Assembly: GCF_003344345.1 (NCBI RefSeq)
Contig: NZ_QPIP01000042.1
Span: 1-15,912 of the forward strand
Length of the DNA stretch: 15,912 bases
Direction of reading: 5' to 3'
Source: Wolbachia endosymbiont of Cylisticus convexus
GTDB taxonomy: Bacteria > Pseudomonadota > Alphaproteobacteria > Rickettsiales > Anaplasmataceae
A program made the position numbers and the translations under genes. This document shows positions 1-7,132 of this stretch, one piece after another. Each line of letters starts with the position of its first letter. Position 1 is the stretch's first letter. Under the pieces are notes generated by a model, which was not told the DNA's origin, made no database searches, and worked only from the letters and a program-made list of their open reading frames with translations.

Positions 1-736
1 ATTGCCGCCAAAAAGCAGAGTATTGTCGATGTTCTTTGTAAGGACTCTCAAGGTTCCAGATACATCATAGAGATGCAGTTCACTAAGACCAAAGGCTTCG
101 AAAAGCGTGCTCAGTATTATGCTGCTAAAGCCTACTCAAGTCAAGCTGATCAAGGTGATGAGTATCATAATCTCAAGGAAATTATCTTTATTGCTGTTGC
201 TGATTGCATTATTTTTCCAGATAAGGCTGAGTACAAATCAAATCATGTCATCTTGGATAAAAATAGCTTTGAACATGACTTGAAGGATTTTTACTTCGTA
301 TTTATAGAGCTACCAAAATTTACAAAAACCAAAGAAGACCAACTAGAAAATATAGTAGAAAAATGGTGTTATTTTTTTCGTATATGCAGGAGAAACAAGG
401 GAAGAGGATCTAGATAAGATAGTTGGTAGTGACGTAATAATAAAACGAGCTTATGAAGAGATGAATAAGTTTAATTGGTCAGAAGAAGAGTTACTAGCAT
501 ATGAGCAAAGGAAAAAGCGTATAATGGATGAGATTGCTGCTTTTGCTGAAAAATTTGATGAGGGGCTTAGAGTTGGAGAAGAAAGAGGCATCCAAATCGG
601 CCATGAAAAAGGTAAAATTGAAGGTAAAATTGAAGTTGCAAAAAACTTACTTAAAGCAGGTTCATCTGTTGACTTAATAGCTGAGTCTACCGGTCTTTCT
701 AAAGCTGAAATTGAACAACTCAAGGAAAAAGCCTAA
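1..736 (+). pseudogene. Rpn-family PD-(D/E)XK nuclease/putative transposase, 5' partial, frameshifted
   Basis: The frame is open from the first base, so the N-terminus lies outside the window. Reading from base 1 gives a typical Rpn/PDDEXK_2 core: the VDVLCKD strand (Asp codon at 28-30), then YIIEMQ (Glu at 70-72, Gln at 76-78), then GFEKRAQYYAAKAY. These are the D...E-x-Q hallmarks of recombination-promoting nucleases often annotated as transposases. The frame ends at 417, but the family's continuation (AGETREEDLDKIVG, then the Glu/Lys-rich tail ending in a SVDLIAESTGLSKAEIEQL helix) is in the +1 frame through 736. Removing one T from the T7 run at 372-378 joins the two halves exactly. It is therefore a decayed gene, a slippage-rescued gene or a sequencing error. 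The family is common in Wolbachia as multicopy elements; this copy sits just upstream of the cif pair. Confidence 0.85.
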
Positions 737-943
737 GTGCTGCAACTCCATTAAAGCTCTTTTTAACTTATTGTATTTCTTTATCCACTAGTCTAGAGGC
801 TATATATAACTCTTCCGCTATTTTCGCTATGGCCTATTTGATTTTCTCACCAATTCTACGCATCAGTTAAGTGCAAAATAGATGATATTTAAATATAAAA
901 AATGTTTTTCATAAAATTTTTCTTGTCCTTGATAATTTTGGTG

Positions 944-972
944 TTGCTATTTGATTCTAACTTTTGCATAAT
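944..972 (+). promoter_or_regulatory. Candidate sigma70-type promoter of the cif operon
   Basis: TTGCTA (944-949) and CATAAT (967-972) are separated by 17 bases and lie about 30 bases before the cifA start. This is the best hexamer pair in the AT-rich gap. It is based only on sequence resemblance. Confidence 0.4.
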
Positions 973-991
973 GCAGTAAATATTTTTATAT

Positions 992-997
992 AGGGGG
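992..997 (+). promoter_or_regulatory. Ribosome binding site of cifA
   Basis: AGGGGG lies four bases before the ATG at 1002. It is a strong Shine-Dalgarno-like site that fixes this start. Confidence 0.6.
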
Positions 998-1001
998 TAC
1001 A

Positions 1002-2405
1002 ATGCCAAGATGGACAGATCGCCATGCTACAATACTTAAGAAATTACAGAATATCATTAAACATCCAGATTCTAATATTGCTGCTGGAAGGCGTTTAGCT
1101 ATCGAAAAATGGGTAAAAACCTATACTGGAGAGGTAGAATATCTTAAAGATGATGAGCTACAGTTCTTATACAACGTATTTCGTGATGAGAATTGTTGGT
1201 CAGGTACAAGGTTAAACACTGCTACTCTAGGAAGAATGTTAACTGAAGAAGAAATAGATGAAGTAAAGAATCCACTTTGCAAATACAATATGGCTTGTAG
1301 GTACTGTATGATAGATAAAATTCATCCACTGTTTCAGAAGCAACTTGAATCTTACAAAAGTGGCTTCTCTTCTGAAGAAGTAGATGATGATGGTAGGCCT
1401 GCAACTAACAACCACAAATATGTTAGAAGTGAATTGTTAAATGCTATGAATAGTGAAGATCCTGTACTTAGCTTTTGGATTGATAAAAAATCTGGAGAAT
1501 TTAAAAAGCATGATAATGCAGTAGAGGGTTTTAATAAAGCTGTGGAATTCAAATGGAGTGAAGGAGTAGAATATTTCTATCGTCGTATAAATCAGGAAGG
1601 AAAGAAAAAGATTGATAACATGATGGTTAAAGCTGTTGCTAATTTATCTGCTATTCAAGCTAACCATAATGTTGCTACCGTTTTAGATTTTCTTCTGCAT
1701 GAAATAATCACTGATCCAATAAAGCATAAATTACTACTTGAGTTATCAGATAAAGGCAAAGGAGTTATGTATCAGCCTCTTAGCACATTAGTACAGTGTG
1801 GTTTCGTTGATACAGTTCAATATATAGTAAAGCACTTGTCTCAGGAAAAAGTTTTAGTGTCTGAAGAGAAGAAAATACTTTCACATTTTGGTTATGCTTC
1901 TTTGCTTTCTTCGCTTTCGAATTTGATGTTAGAAAATTCAGATATAGATATCCGAATTAAGGCAAGAGAGGTTATTATAGATCTTTGGAGATGCAATCGT
2001 TTTATTGAACATAGACGAACTGTTTTTGATACTTCTAAAGATATGCGTACCTTAGGTCGTATGGAGCAGACACTTGCAATGTTGATTGTAGATTGGAAGC
2101 GTAATGATGATAATCAAAATATTACTAAAAAGGACACGATATTAGATATTTTAGGATTTGTAAAAGATCATTATTCAGCCAATAATTTTACAGAATTTAA
2201 AAAGCAGGTAGTTAGCAACTTAAGGATAGTTAGTAGGATTGGTATGGGAGATAATATTGATTATGGTAACTTGGCAGAAGAGCTATTTTCTCAAGTGAAG
2301 TCTGCACATTTGTCTCCTGAAGGTAGTGGTTTCAGCGATCCACAGACCGTGTTAGAAAGTGCTGGTGCTGGTGTTAGTGGTGTGTCTAGTCGTAGTTATA
2401 ATTAG
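1002..2405 (+). CDS. cifA: Cytoplasmic incompatibility factor A (CifA/CinA-like rescue factor)
   Basis: The 467-residue protein matches the CifA family in length and in several blocks I recognise: the N-terminal LKKLQNIIKH...AAGRRLAI segment, FLYNVFRDE.CW.GTRLN, MACRYCM, FWIDKKSGE, VEGFN.AVEFKWSEGVEYFY, LSNLMLEN, and a Ser/Gly-rich C-terminus with VSGVSS. Known role of the family: CifA pairs with CifB, supplies rescue when expressed in the female germline, and in several systems is also needed for sperm modification. The fold is helical-repeat and has no recognised catalytic motif; I see no signal peptide or membrane segment. The ATG at 1002 has an AGGGGG site just upstream. The gene ends two to eight bases before cifB, so the pair is cotranscribed. 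The frame has no disruption. The partner architecture puts the pair in the nuclease-only types; the exact type needs a tree. Confidence 0.95.
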   Translation: MPRWTDRHATILKKLQNIIKHPDSNIAAGRRLAIEKWVKTYTGEVEYLKDDELQFLYNVFRDENCWSGTRLNTATLGRMLTEEEIDEVKNPLCKYNMACRYCMIDKIHPLFQKQLESYKSGFSSEEVDDDGRPATNNHKYVRSELLNAMNSEDPVLSFWIDKKSGEFKKHDNAVEGFNKAVEFKWSEGVEYFYRRINQEGKKKIDNMMVKAVANLSAIQANHNVATVLDFLLHEIITDPIKHKLLLELSDKGKGVMYQPLSTLVQCGFVDTVQYIVKHLSQEKVLVSEEKKILSHFGYASLLSSLSNLMLENSDIDIRIKAREVIIDLWRCNRFIEHRRTVFDTSKDMRTLGRMEQTLAMLIVDWKRNDDNQNITKKDTILDILGFVKDHYSANNFTEFKKQVVSNLRIVSRIGMGDNIDYGNLAEELFSQVKSAHLSPEGSGFSDPQTVLESAGAGVSGVSSRSYN

Positions 2406-2416
2406 AAGTGTTTATG
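2404..2416 (+). promoter_or_regulatory. cifA stop / cifB start junction with RBS inside the stop
   Basis: The cifA TAG occupies 2403-2405. AGAAG at 2404-2408 overlaps it and lies five bases before an ATG at 2414. A GTG at 2408 in the same frame gives the longer reading, but it overlaps the likely RBS, so ATG 2414 is preferred. The layout suggests translational coupling. Confidence 0.5.
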
Positions 2417-4537
2417 CGAAATAATGATGAAGATACTGAATTAATTCAAGATTTGTTAAATGGAGATTGTGATGAGCTAAATAGAGAAGTTGGACTTTTT
2501 TTAGACCAGTGTCCATCTTTTTTACACTCGGTTGGTAGGAATCGTTTTTTTCCTGCATTCTTCTTCGGCATGTTTGCTACTGCATTTGATTCTGGTATTA
2601 TAGATTTTGACCCTGATATTGCAAATGGTGAAAGAATTTACTTTCGTTTTGATAATTATGATAATGGGAAAGGAAATCTAAAAATTGCTGTTCTAACCGT
2701 AGATGAAGATGGCACGAGAATAGTAAGATGCTACACTATTGCTGATAATGAGAACAGTCCTGGATCAAGATTCAGTGAAGAAGAAAGGCTATGGATAGAA
2801 GAGAATCAGCTACAGAACTTACAGGAGGATCTGGCTTGGGAAGAGTATAAAATATTTCAGCGGGGAGAGGAGTGTGTATTTTTTCCTCAAGGAAGGGATT
2901 TTGATGGAAATCATGCATCTCCCATCGATAATTTTAGAGAAATTGCTCCAATCATACAGCAAGGTAATTTATTAGATCTGGTAAATGGATTAGCAAATGA
3001 TAATGCAGGTGATGTAAGAAGGGATATTGAACAAGTTTTACGATATATTATCAGTATCTGCGATGAATATCGCCAAGAATTGAATTTTGATAATGAGTCT
3101 GACGATCATGGTTTTTTATCCGGATTTTTATTAAATTTTAGGTACCGTGCTATGGCTGATATCTACCTAGAATTACTCATAGGAAGAGGATATGCAGATA
3201 TTAGTTTGCTTGTACGTGGTCAGGAAAAATTAAATAATTCAGTTCCCATTATAATTGAGCTCAAAGCAGGTCAAGAACACGCTGGACAAGCGTTGGAACA
3301 AGCTAGGGGTTATGTTAGAAATTGTCCCATTTCATCTGTATCCATTCATACCTCATCAAGAAATGCTGTTTGTGTAGGGCTAAACTTTAACCATAATGCT
3401 CAACGTCTGCAGTCTGGTATAGAAAACTTTTTAGGGCAAGAACCCTCCTTAATAAGAAGATTACTTAATCCTATTCAAGGGGAAGTTCAAGAAAATGTGG
3501 GAAGTTACCTACAATATCCGTTTTTTTGTCACAGGTTGGTACCTCATGCTAATTGGTTTTCCTATATTTCTAGGTTTACATTTGCAAGTATTGCATTTAC
3601 AAGGGCAACTGTTCAGGTAGGCGCAAATTTTGCAAGAGTAACGAAATATCTATTCAATTACCATAATGATGATAGGATGCTGTATCCAGTAAGAGAAGGG
3701 AATTCACAAGTAAATATTCGGGAACGAGCTTTGACCATGGTTCTATTTGCACCAGCAATAAATATGTTAGTTCTGTTTGATATCCGTCATGTATTGCGTC
3801 ACCGATTTCCACAAGTGGCTCTAAATCTATTGCGTCCAGGTTGGCAAAATGCTGTAGTACGTGAAGTGGTGTGTAATTTGGAAACAGTTAACAATGATCA
3901 TACAATAAATGTTATTTTAACAATGTTTCAAACACCTGCTGATTACTTACAAAATAGGGGTGGCGTGAGTTTTCTAGGCACGTTTTCACGAGTAGGTGGT
4001 ATCGGACAAGTACACAGAGCTGCAAGTGTAATGATGAATACTGGCTGGCAAAATTTAGGTAGGCATCAAAATTTATTTCAGGAAATTTCTAATGTGTTGT
4101 TCCCGTTGTTAGAGCAAAATGCTATACCCCCATTAGGACAATCATTGGTAACAAATGAACATGAATTTCAAGCCTTCTTACATGGGATATTTTATGCTCT
4201 TGGCAATCCTGCAAAAGTAATTATTGAGTTTCAGCTAGAGAGAGGAAGAAGGATAGATCTAGTGTTATCGAGATCTGTGGAAAGGGTTGATACTCATCCG
4301 ATTGGAATAGAGTTAAAATTTGCTAACACTGGAGGACAAGTACAACAAAGAATGGCAGAGGCAAATCAGCAATTACAAGAATATGCACAGTGCAGGGGAT
4401 GCGTACGTGTTACTGATGGAGATAGAATGGTTTTATCAGGTGTTGTACTCAATGATGGTGCTCAAGGACCAAATACTCTAATATCAGTTATAAATGTTCT
4501 TAGAGTAAAAGATGGTCTAATGCAGTCTCATAGATGA
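2408..4537 (+). CDS. cifB: Cytoplasmic incompatibility factor B, dual PD-(D/E)XK nuclease type (CinB-like)
   Basis: This is a 709-residue protein (707 from ATG 2414). The N-terminus has the CifB signature FLDQCPSFL, FFFGMFATA and ERIYFRFDN. Two PD-(D/E)XK modules follow. Module 1 has D264 (GYADISLL), E284 and K286 (IIIELKAG), and Q298-x3-Y302. Module 2 has D617 (RRIDLVL), E635 and K637 (GIELKFA), and Q655-x3-Y659. Both triads are complete, so DNase activity is plausible, as shown for CinB of wPip. The protein stops soon after module 2, with no Ulp1-like deubiquitylase His/Asp/Cys region, unlike type I CidB (about 1,170 residues). Family knowledge: CifB is delivered in sperm and causes paternal chromatin defects unless CifA is present in the egg. 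There are no frameshifts and no membrane segments. An IS5 remnant begins about 20 bases after the stop. Assignment to type II, III or IV is open. Confidence 0.94.
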   Translation: MFMRNNDEDTELIQDLLNGDCDELNREVGLFLDQCPSFLHSVGRNRFFPAFFFGMFATAFDSGIIDFDPDIANGERIYFRFDNYDNGKGNLKIAVLTVDEDGTRIVRCYTIADNENSPGSRFSEEERLWIEENQLQNLQEDLAWEEYKIFQRGEECVFFPQGRDFDGNHASPIDNFREIAPIIQQGNLLDLVNGLANDNAGDVRRDIEQVLRYIISICDEYRQELNFDNESDDHGFLSGFLLNFRYRAMADIYLELLIGRGYADISLLVRGQEKLNNSVPIIIELKAGQEHAGQALEQARGYVRNCPISSVSIHTSSRNAVCVGLNFNHNAQRLQSGIENFLGQEPSLIRRLLNPIQGEVQENVGSYLQYPFFCHRLVPHANWFSYISRFTFASIAFTRATVQVGANFARVTKYLFNYHNDDRMLYPVREGNSQVNIRERALTMVLFAPAINMLVLFDIRHVLRHRFPQVALNLLRPGWQNAVVREVVCNLETVNNDHTINVILTMFQTPADYLQNRGGVSFLGTFSRVGGIGQVHRAASVMMNTGWQNLGRHQNLFQEISNVLFPLLEQNAIPPLGQSLVTNEHEFQAFLHGIFYALGNPAKVIIEFQLERGRRIDLVLSRSVERVDTHPIGIELKFANTGGQVQQRMAEANQQLQEYAQCRGCVRVTDGDRMVLSGVVLNDGAQGPNTLISVINVLRVKDGLMQSHR

Positions 4538-4554
4538 TCTTTTTATGTATGGTT

Positions 4555-5040
4555 CCAGGGTGGCTTTGTTGCATAGCAGTAAAAGATTAGCAGTTGTTAA
4601 CCGATTCTGTTATAGAGTAAATATCTATCAAATAAATACAACTTATGCCACGAAAAATGAGAGTCAGTAACTGCATTGAATATAATAAATTTCTAAAAGA
4701 AAGAGGAAATATTTTTCATTTTATCAATGAAGCTGTTGAAAATTGGTACGAAACTTCAAAAAAACTCGGGAACGTTTCCAAAAACTCTGGTGAAAATAAC
4801 ATTTATAGTGATAAAGTTGTCATTTCGGTACACATAATCGCTAACCTTTTTAGGATAGGTTTGAGATAGGGAGTTGGGTTCATAAAAGGGTACTTGCAGC
4901 AAATAGGAAAGAATTTACAAGTAATCAGCTATTCACAAGCCTCCCGTCGATTAAAAAAGCTTAATTTAAAGATATGTGATTATAGAACTGATAAGAGCAA
5001 TATAGATAATATTGAAATTGCTATAGATGGCACTGTAATT
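4555..5040 (+). mobile_element. Truncated IS5-family insertion sequence
   Basis: The element begins near 4555-4558 with GGGTGGCTTTGTTGCATAGC, which resembles the terminal repeat of Wolbachia IS5-group elements. The transposase frame starts at 4645. The homology runs to about 5040 and is then replaced by the end of another repeat (5041-5066). No matching right end was found, so the element is incomplete. It lies directly downstream of cifB. Confidence 0.65.
4645..5040 (+). pseudogene. IS5-family transposase remnant (in-frame stop, truncated)
   Basis: The start MPRKMRVSNCIEYNKFLKER and the following ENWYETS resemble IS5-group transposases. The frame is interrupted by TAG at 4867-4869, then continues in the same frame with LQVISYSQASRRLKKLNLK and NIEIAIDGT. 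The Asp of IDGT (codon 5026-5028) would be the first catalytic residue of the DDE domain. Everything after IDGT, including the other catalytic residues, is missing and replaced by unrelated repeat sequence. The segment between YETS and the stop is also diverged. The transposase cannot be active. Confidence 0.8.
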
Positions 5041-5066
5041 GTATCCGTTCAGGCAATGGCATCAAC
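5041..5066 (+). repeat. Third copy of the MITE-type end repeat
   Basis: These 26 bases match 6684-6709 with two mismatches, in the same orientation, and match the complement of 6845-6869. They break the IS5 transposase directly after its IDGT motif. No inverted partner was seen before 6683. The following open frame (to 5154) is not recognised. Confidence 0.7.
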
Positions 5067-5573
5067 CATCAGTAATTTGAAGCCATTAACAAGTAAGAGC
5101 CATGATAATGCTGTGCAACAAGTACGTTCAACTTTTTCTCCTTCAGCTACTTAATTTGATTACAAAGAGTGCTCAACAAACCGTACACACCAAGTTAAGG
5201 AAAAATGTGGTTTAAGATCGATATAGTAATTTAGACTTAAACTGACAAATATGCACTAGAAGAATTCAAAATCAATCTGTAGAGGAAAAATTACGTACAA
5301 AAATAAAGGCGTTAAATAAAGTTGCACGAACTTCTAAATGAAAGAATTTGATTAAAGTTAATTACACTAATAAAAAAGGATTTTAACTCTACTTTGACTA
5401 TAAACTTGCCTTAAATTTTTTTCAATTACCAAATGAATTGGTATTAACTTAGCAACATATTTCACTAATAACCTAAACAGTATAACCATTTCCAGCGTTC
5501 AAAACCAAGGACCGTGAGAAGTATTTTTCTTGGGATGGAATGGTCTACCACGTGATACATTCGAACTTTTTAA

Positions 5574-5591
5574 TATAGCAGTTTTGCTATA
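5574..5591. repeat. Perfect short inverted repeat
   Basis: TATAGCA and TGCTATA form a 7-bp stem with a four-base loop. It has no T-tract after it, so it is not a typical terminator. It may be a protein-binding site or a chance feature of AT-rich DNA. Confidence 0.4.
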
Positions 5592-5622
5592 CCTTAAAAC
5601 TATCTATATTGGCTTACTTTTA

Positions 5623-5776
5623 CTAAATTTATGTATGAACTAATTTGCTTAGCTTTGTTACAATAACTTTGCATTTTTATTTGCACAACGCCGCTTTTAT
5701 TTAATTTATTCTCACAAATATATGTACTATTTTTATGTTTTTTGAAAAAGTAAATAATGAAAAATTTTGTGGCGCT
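5623..5776 (+). repeat. 154-bp dispersed direct repeat, copy A
   Basis: The segment runs from CTAAATTTATGTATGAAC to TTTTGTGGCGCT and aligns along its whole length with 6901-7053, at roughly 85% identity by eye. The copy ends about 270 bases before the 209-aa gene. It is non-coding in all frames. Confidence 0.85.
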
Positions 5777-5894
5777 AGCTTGTAGTATATTTCTGTTGTA
5801 CTATAAAGAACTTACAACATGACAATTGACCTTCTATCAAAAGTTACTCTATATAACTGACATTATAATCGTTCTTTGTGTTTACAAAGAGTTG

Positions 5895-5922
5895 TTGCAT
5901 TAGTTAAATGTTATGGTATAGT
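5895..5922 (+). promoter_or_regulatory. Weak candidate promoter for the 209-aa gene
   Basis: TTGCAT (5895-5900) and TATAGT (5917-5922) have a 16-base spacer and lie about 130 bases before the ATG at 6050. This is hexamer resemblance only. Confidence 0.25.
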
Positions 5923-6049
5923 GTCTAGTGTTGGCTACAGGTGGAGTTATATAGTAAGGTCGGGAATACTTGAGAAAAAAGTAGTTTTACTTTTTAGTCA
6001 AAGCGATACGATTTAAAGTAAGATTTTAGCAAGAGTTTGTGAGGTAATA

Positions 6050-6679
6050 ATGGGGGTTTATATTTCTTCCTATGCAGTTAGGGCTAAAGATTTAGAAAAA
6101 GCAATCGGTTCAAATGATAATCATTTATACGAGAATGTTTTAAAAGTAGTTGATGATTTATTTGATAGTACAGAACTTGATATAAAAAGTGCTTTGAAAG
6201 ATTTAATACTTAACCAACCTCCCTATAGTCATTCGGCTGATCTTTATCACTATGCATTTGAGGCGCTATGTTCTTACTTTGGTCAAGAATTACCTTACTA
6301 CTCTGAATTTAAATTTGGCTATGTAACTGATATTGTAGACGATATACTTGAATCAGATTTTGGATTAAGTATAAATATTGTGGAAACCATTATAAATACT
6401 TCACGTGATGAATTCTTTGGGTTGCCTATCGAAGGTTATGTAGTTGGCGGCCTTTTAGATAGAAATGACCTCCTTTCATTACAATCACAATTTAAAAAGA
6501 TCCAGATTACTGATGATTTGCTTGAAACTCTTGAAGGTTTCGAAAATGAAGAAGAAAAGGATGGTGAGCCTAGTGACAAAGCAAGAAAAGCAATAGCATA
6601 TCCTCTTATAAAAGAGATTAAAGAACATATTTCATATTGTGTCGAAGGTGATTTTGATTTAGTTTCTTTTTGCTGCTAA
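6050..6679 (+). CDS. Acidic 209-aa protein, possibly DUF7691
   Basis: The start is well supported: GAGG at 6041-6044 lies five bases before ATG 6050. The N-terminus MGVYISSYAVRAKDLEKAIG followed by ENVLKVVDDLF resembles DUF7691-type proteins, which begin with a short YAVD-like strand and an AIGS-type helix. That assignment is from memory and is only tentative. The protein is acidic and soluble, with no signal peptide or membrane segment; residues 163-180 are very rich in Glu/Asp, and it ends in Phe-Cys-Cys. No catalytic motif is evident. It stands alone on the plus strand between the two copies of the 154-bp repeat. Its stop codon is followed within four bases by the inverted-repeat element at 6683, which could form a hairpin in the transcript and end it. 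The function is unknown. Confidence 0.75.
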   Translation: MGVYISSYAVRAKDLEKAIGSNDNHLYENVLKVVDDLFDSTELDIKSALKDLILNQPPYSHSADLYHYAFEALCSYFGQELPYYSEFKFGYVTDIVDDILESDFGLSINIVETIINTSRDEFFGLPIEGYVVGGLLDRNDLLSLQSQFKKIQITDDLLETLEGFENEEEKDGEPSDKARKAIAYPLIKEIKEHISYCVEGDFDLVSFCC

Positions 6680-6682
6680 TTA

Positions 6683-6870
6683 CGTATCCGTTCAGCCAAT
6701 GGCGTCAACTTAAGGGAAAATATCAGTGATTGTGTATAAAATTTCTCTCTAAATTTTTTATCATTAAATTATCCAAAGAGTGCAATAAACAGCACTTTTA
6801 TTTCTGTTTTATTTCAACAAAGAAGTCTAAAATGTGTCCTTAAGTTGACGCCATTGACTGAACGGATACG
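6683..6870. mobile_element. 188-bp MITE-like element with 33-bp terminal inverted repeats
   Basis: The left end (6683-6715, CGTATCCGTTCAGCCAATGG onward) and the complement of the right end (6838-6870) agree over 33 bases with one mismatch. The 122-base interior is AT-rich and non-coding. The size and structure fit a non-autonomous miniature element. No clear target duplication was seen. It sits directly behind the stop codon of the 209-aa gene. A related end occurs at 5041-5066. Confidence 0.8.
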
Positions 6871-6900
6871 GATTTTAAGTGATTAATTGGCCAATTTAGA

Positions 6901-7053
6901 CTAAATTTTTGTATGAACTAATCTGCTTAGCTTTGTTACAATAATTTTGTGCTTTTATTTTTATAACGCCACTTTTATTTAAATTGTTCTCACGAATATA
7001 TGTACTTTTTTGCGGTTTTGGAAAGAGTAAATAAATAAATTTTTTGTGGCACT
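6901..7053 (+). repeat. 154-bp dispersed direct repeat, copy B
   Basis: This segment aligns end to end with 5623-5776 (GTATGAACTAAT, GCTTAGCTTTGTTACAATAA, CACTTTTATTTAA, ATATATGTACT). It ends 79 bases before the LRR gene. Each copy therefore lies upstream of an accessory gene, consistent with a duplicated upstream region or an older repeat element. Confidence 0.85.
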
Positions 7054-7132
7054 ACGAAATCAGTATTTTTTATAAATATTACTTGAAAAACGAAAAATAT
7101 TTGCTGAAATAATAATATTTAGTAAGGTAAAA

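Larger units (their letters stand above)
5155..6049. other. Gene-free AT-rich region with repeat copy and short hairpin
   Basis: There is no open frame with a credible start, RBS and family resemblance in these 895 bases. It contains a short reading, EEKLRTKIKALNKVARTSK, around 5280-5340 that may be a gene remnant; a perfect 7-bp hairpin at 5574-5591 (TATAGCA, loop GTTT, TGCTATA); and copy A of the 154-bp repeat. The end just before 6050 may hold the promoter of the next gene. Confidence 0.6.

Noticed and set aside
451..723. Minus-strand 90-codon frame
   Set aside because: It is antisense to the Rpn C-terminal part, which has clear family resemblance.
741..863. Minus-strand frame reading MRRIGEKIK, AIAKIAEELYIASRLVDKEIQ and VKKSFNGVAA between two stops
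   Set aside because: It is protein-like but has two in-frame stops and no RBS, and I cannot name the family; at most a gene relic.
2408..4537. Deubiquitylase (Ulp1-like) domain in CifB
   Set aside because: The protein ends soon after the second nuclease module, and no His/Asp/Cys catalytic region is present.
5067..5154. Continuation of the frame after the IS5 remnant as part of the transposase
   Set aside because: The sequence after IDGT does not resemble the transposase and begins with the MITE-type end repeat.
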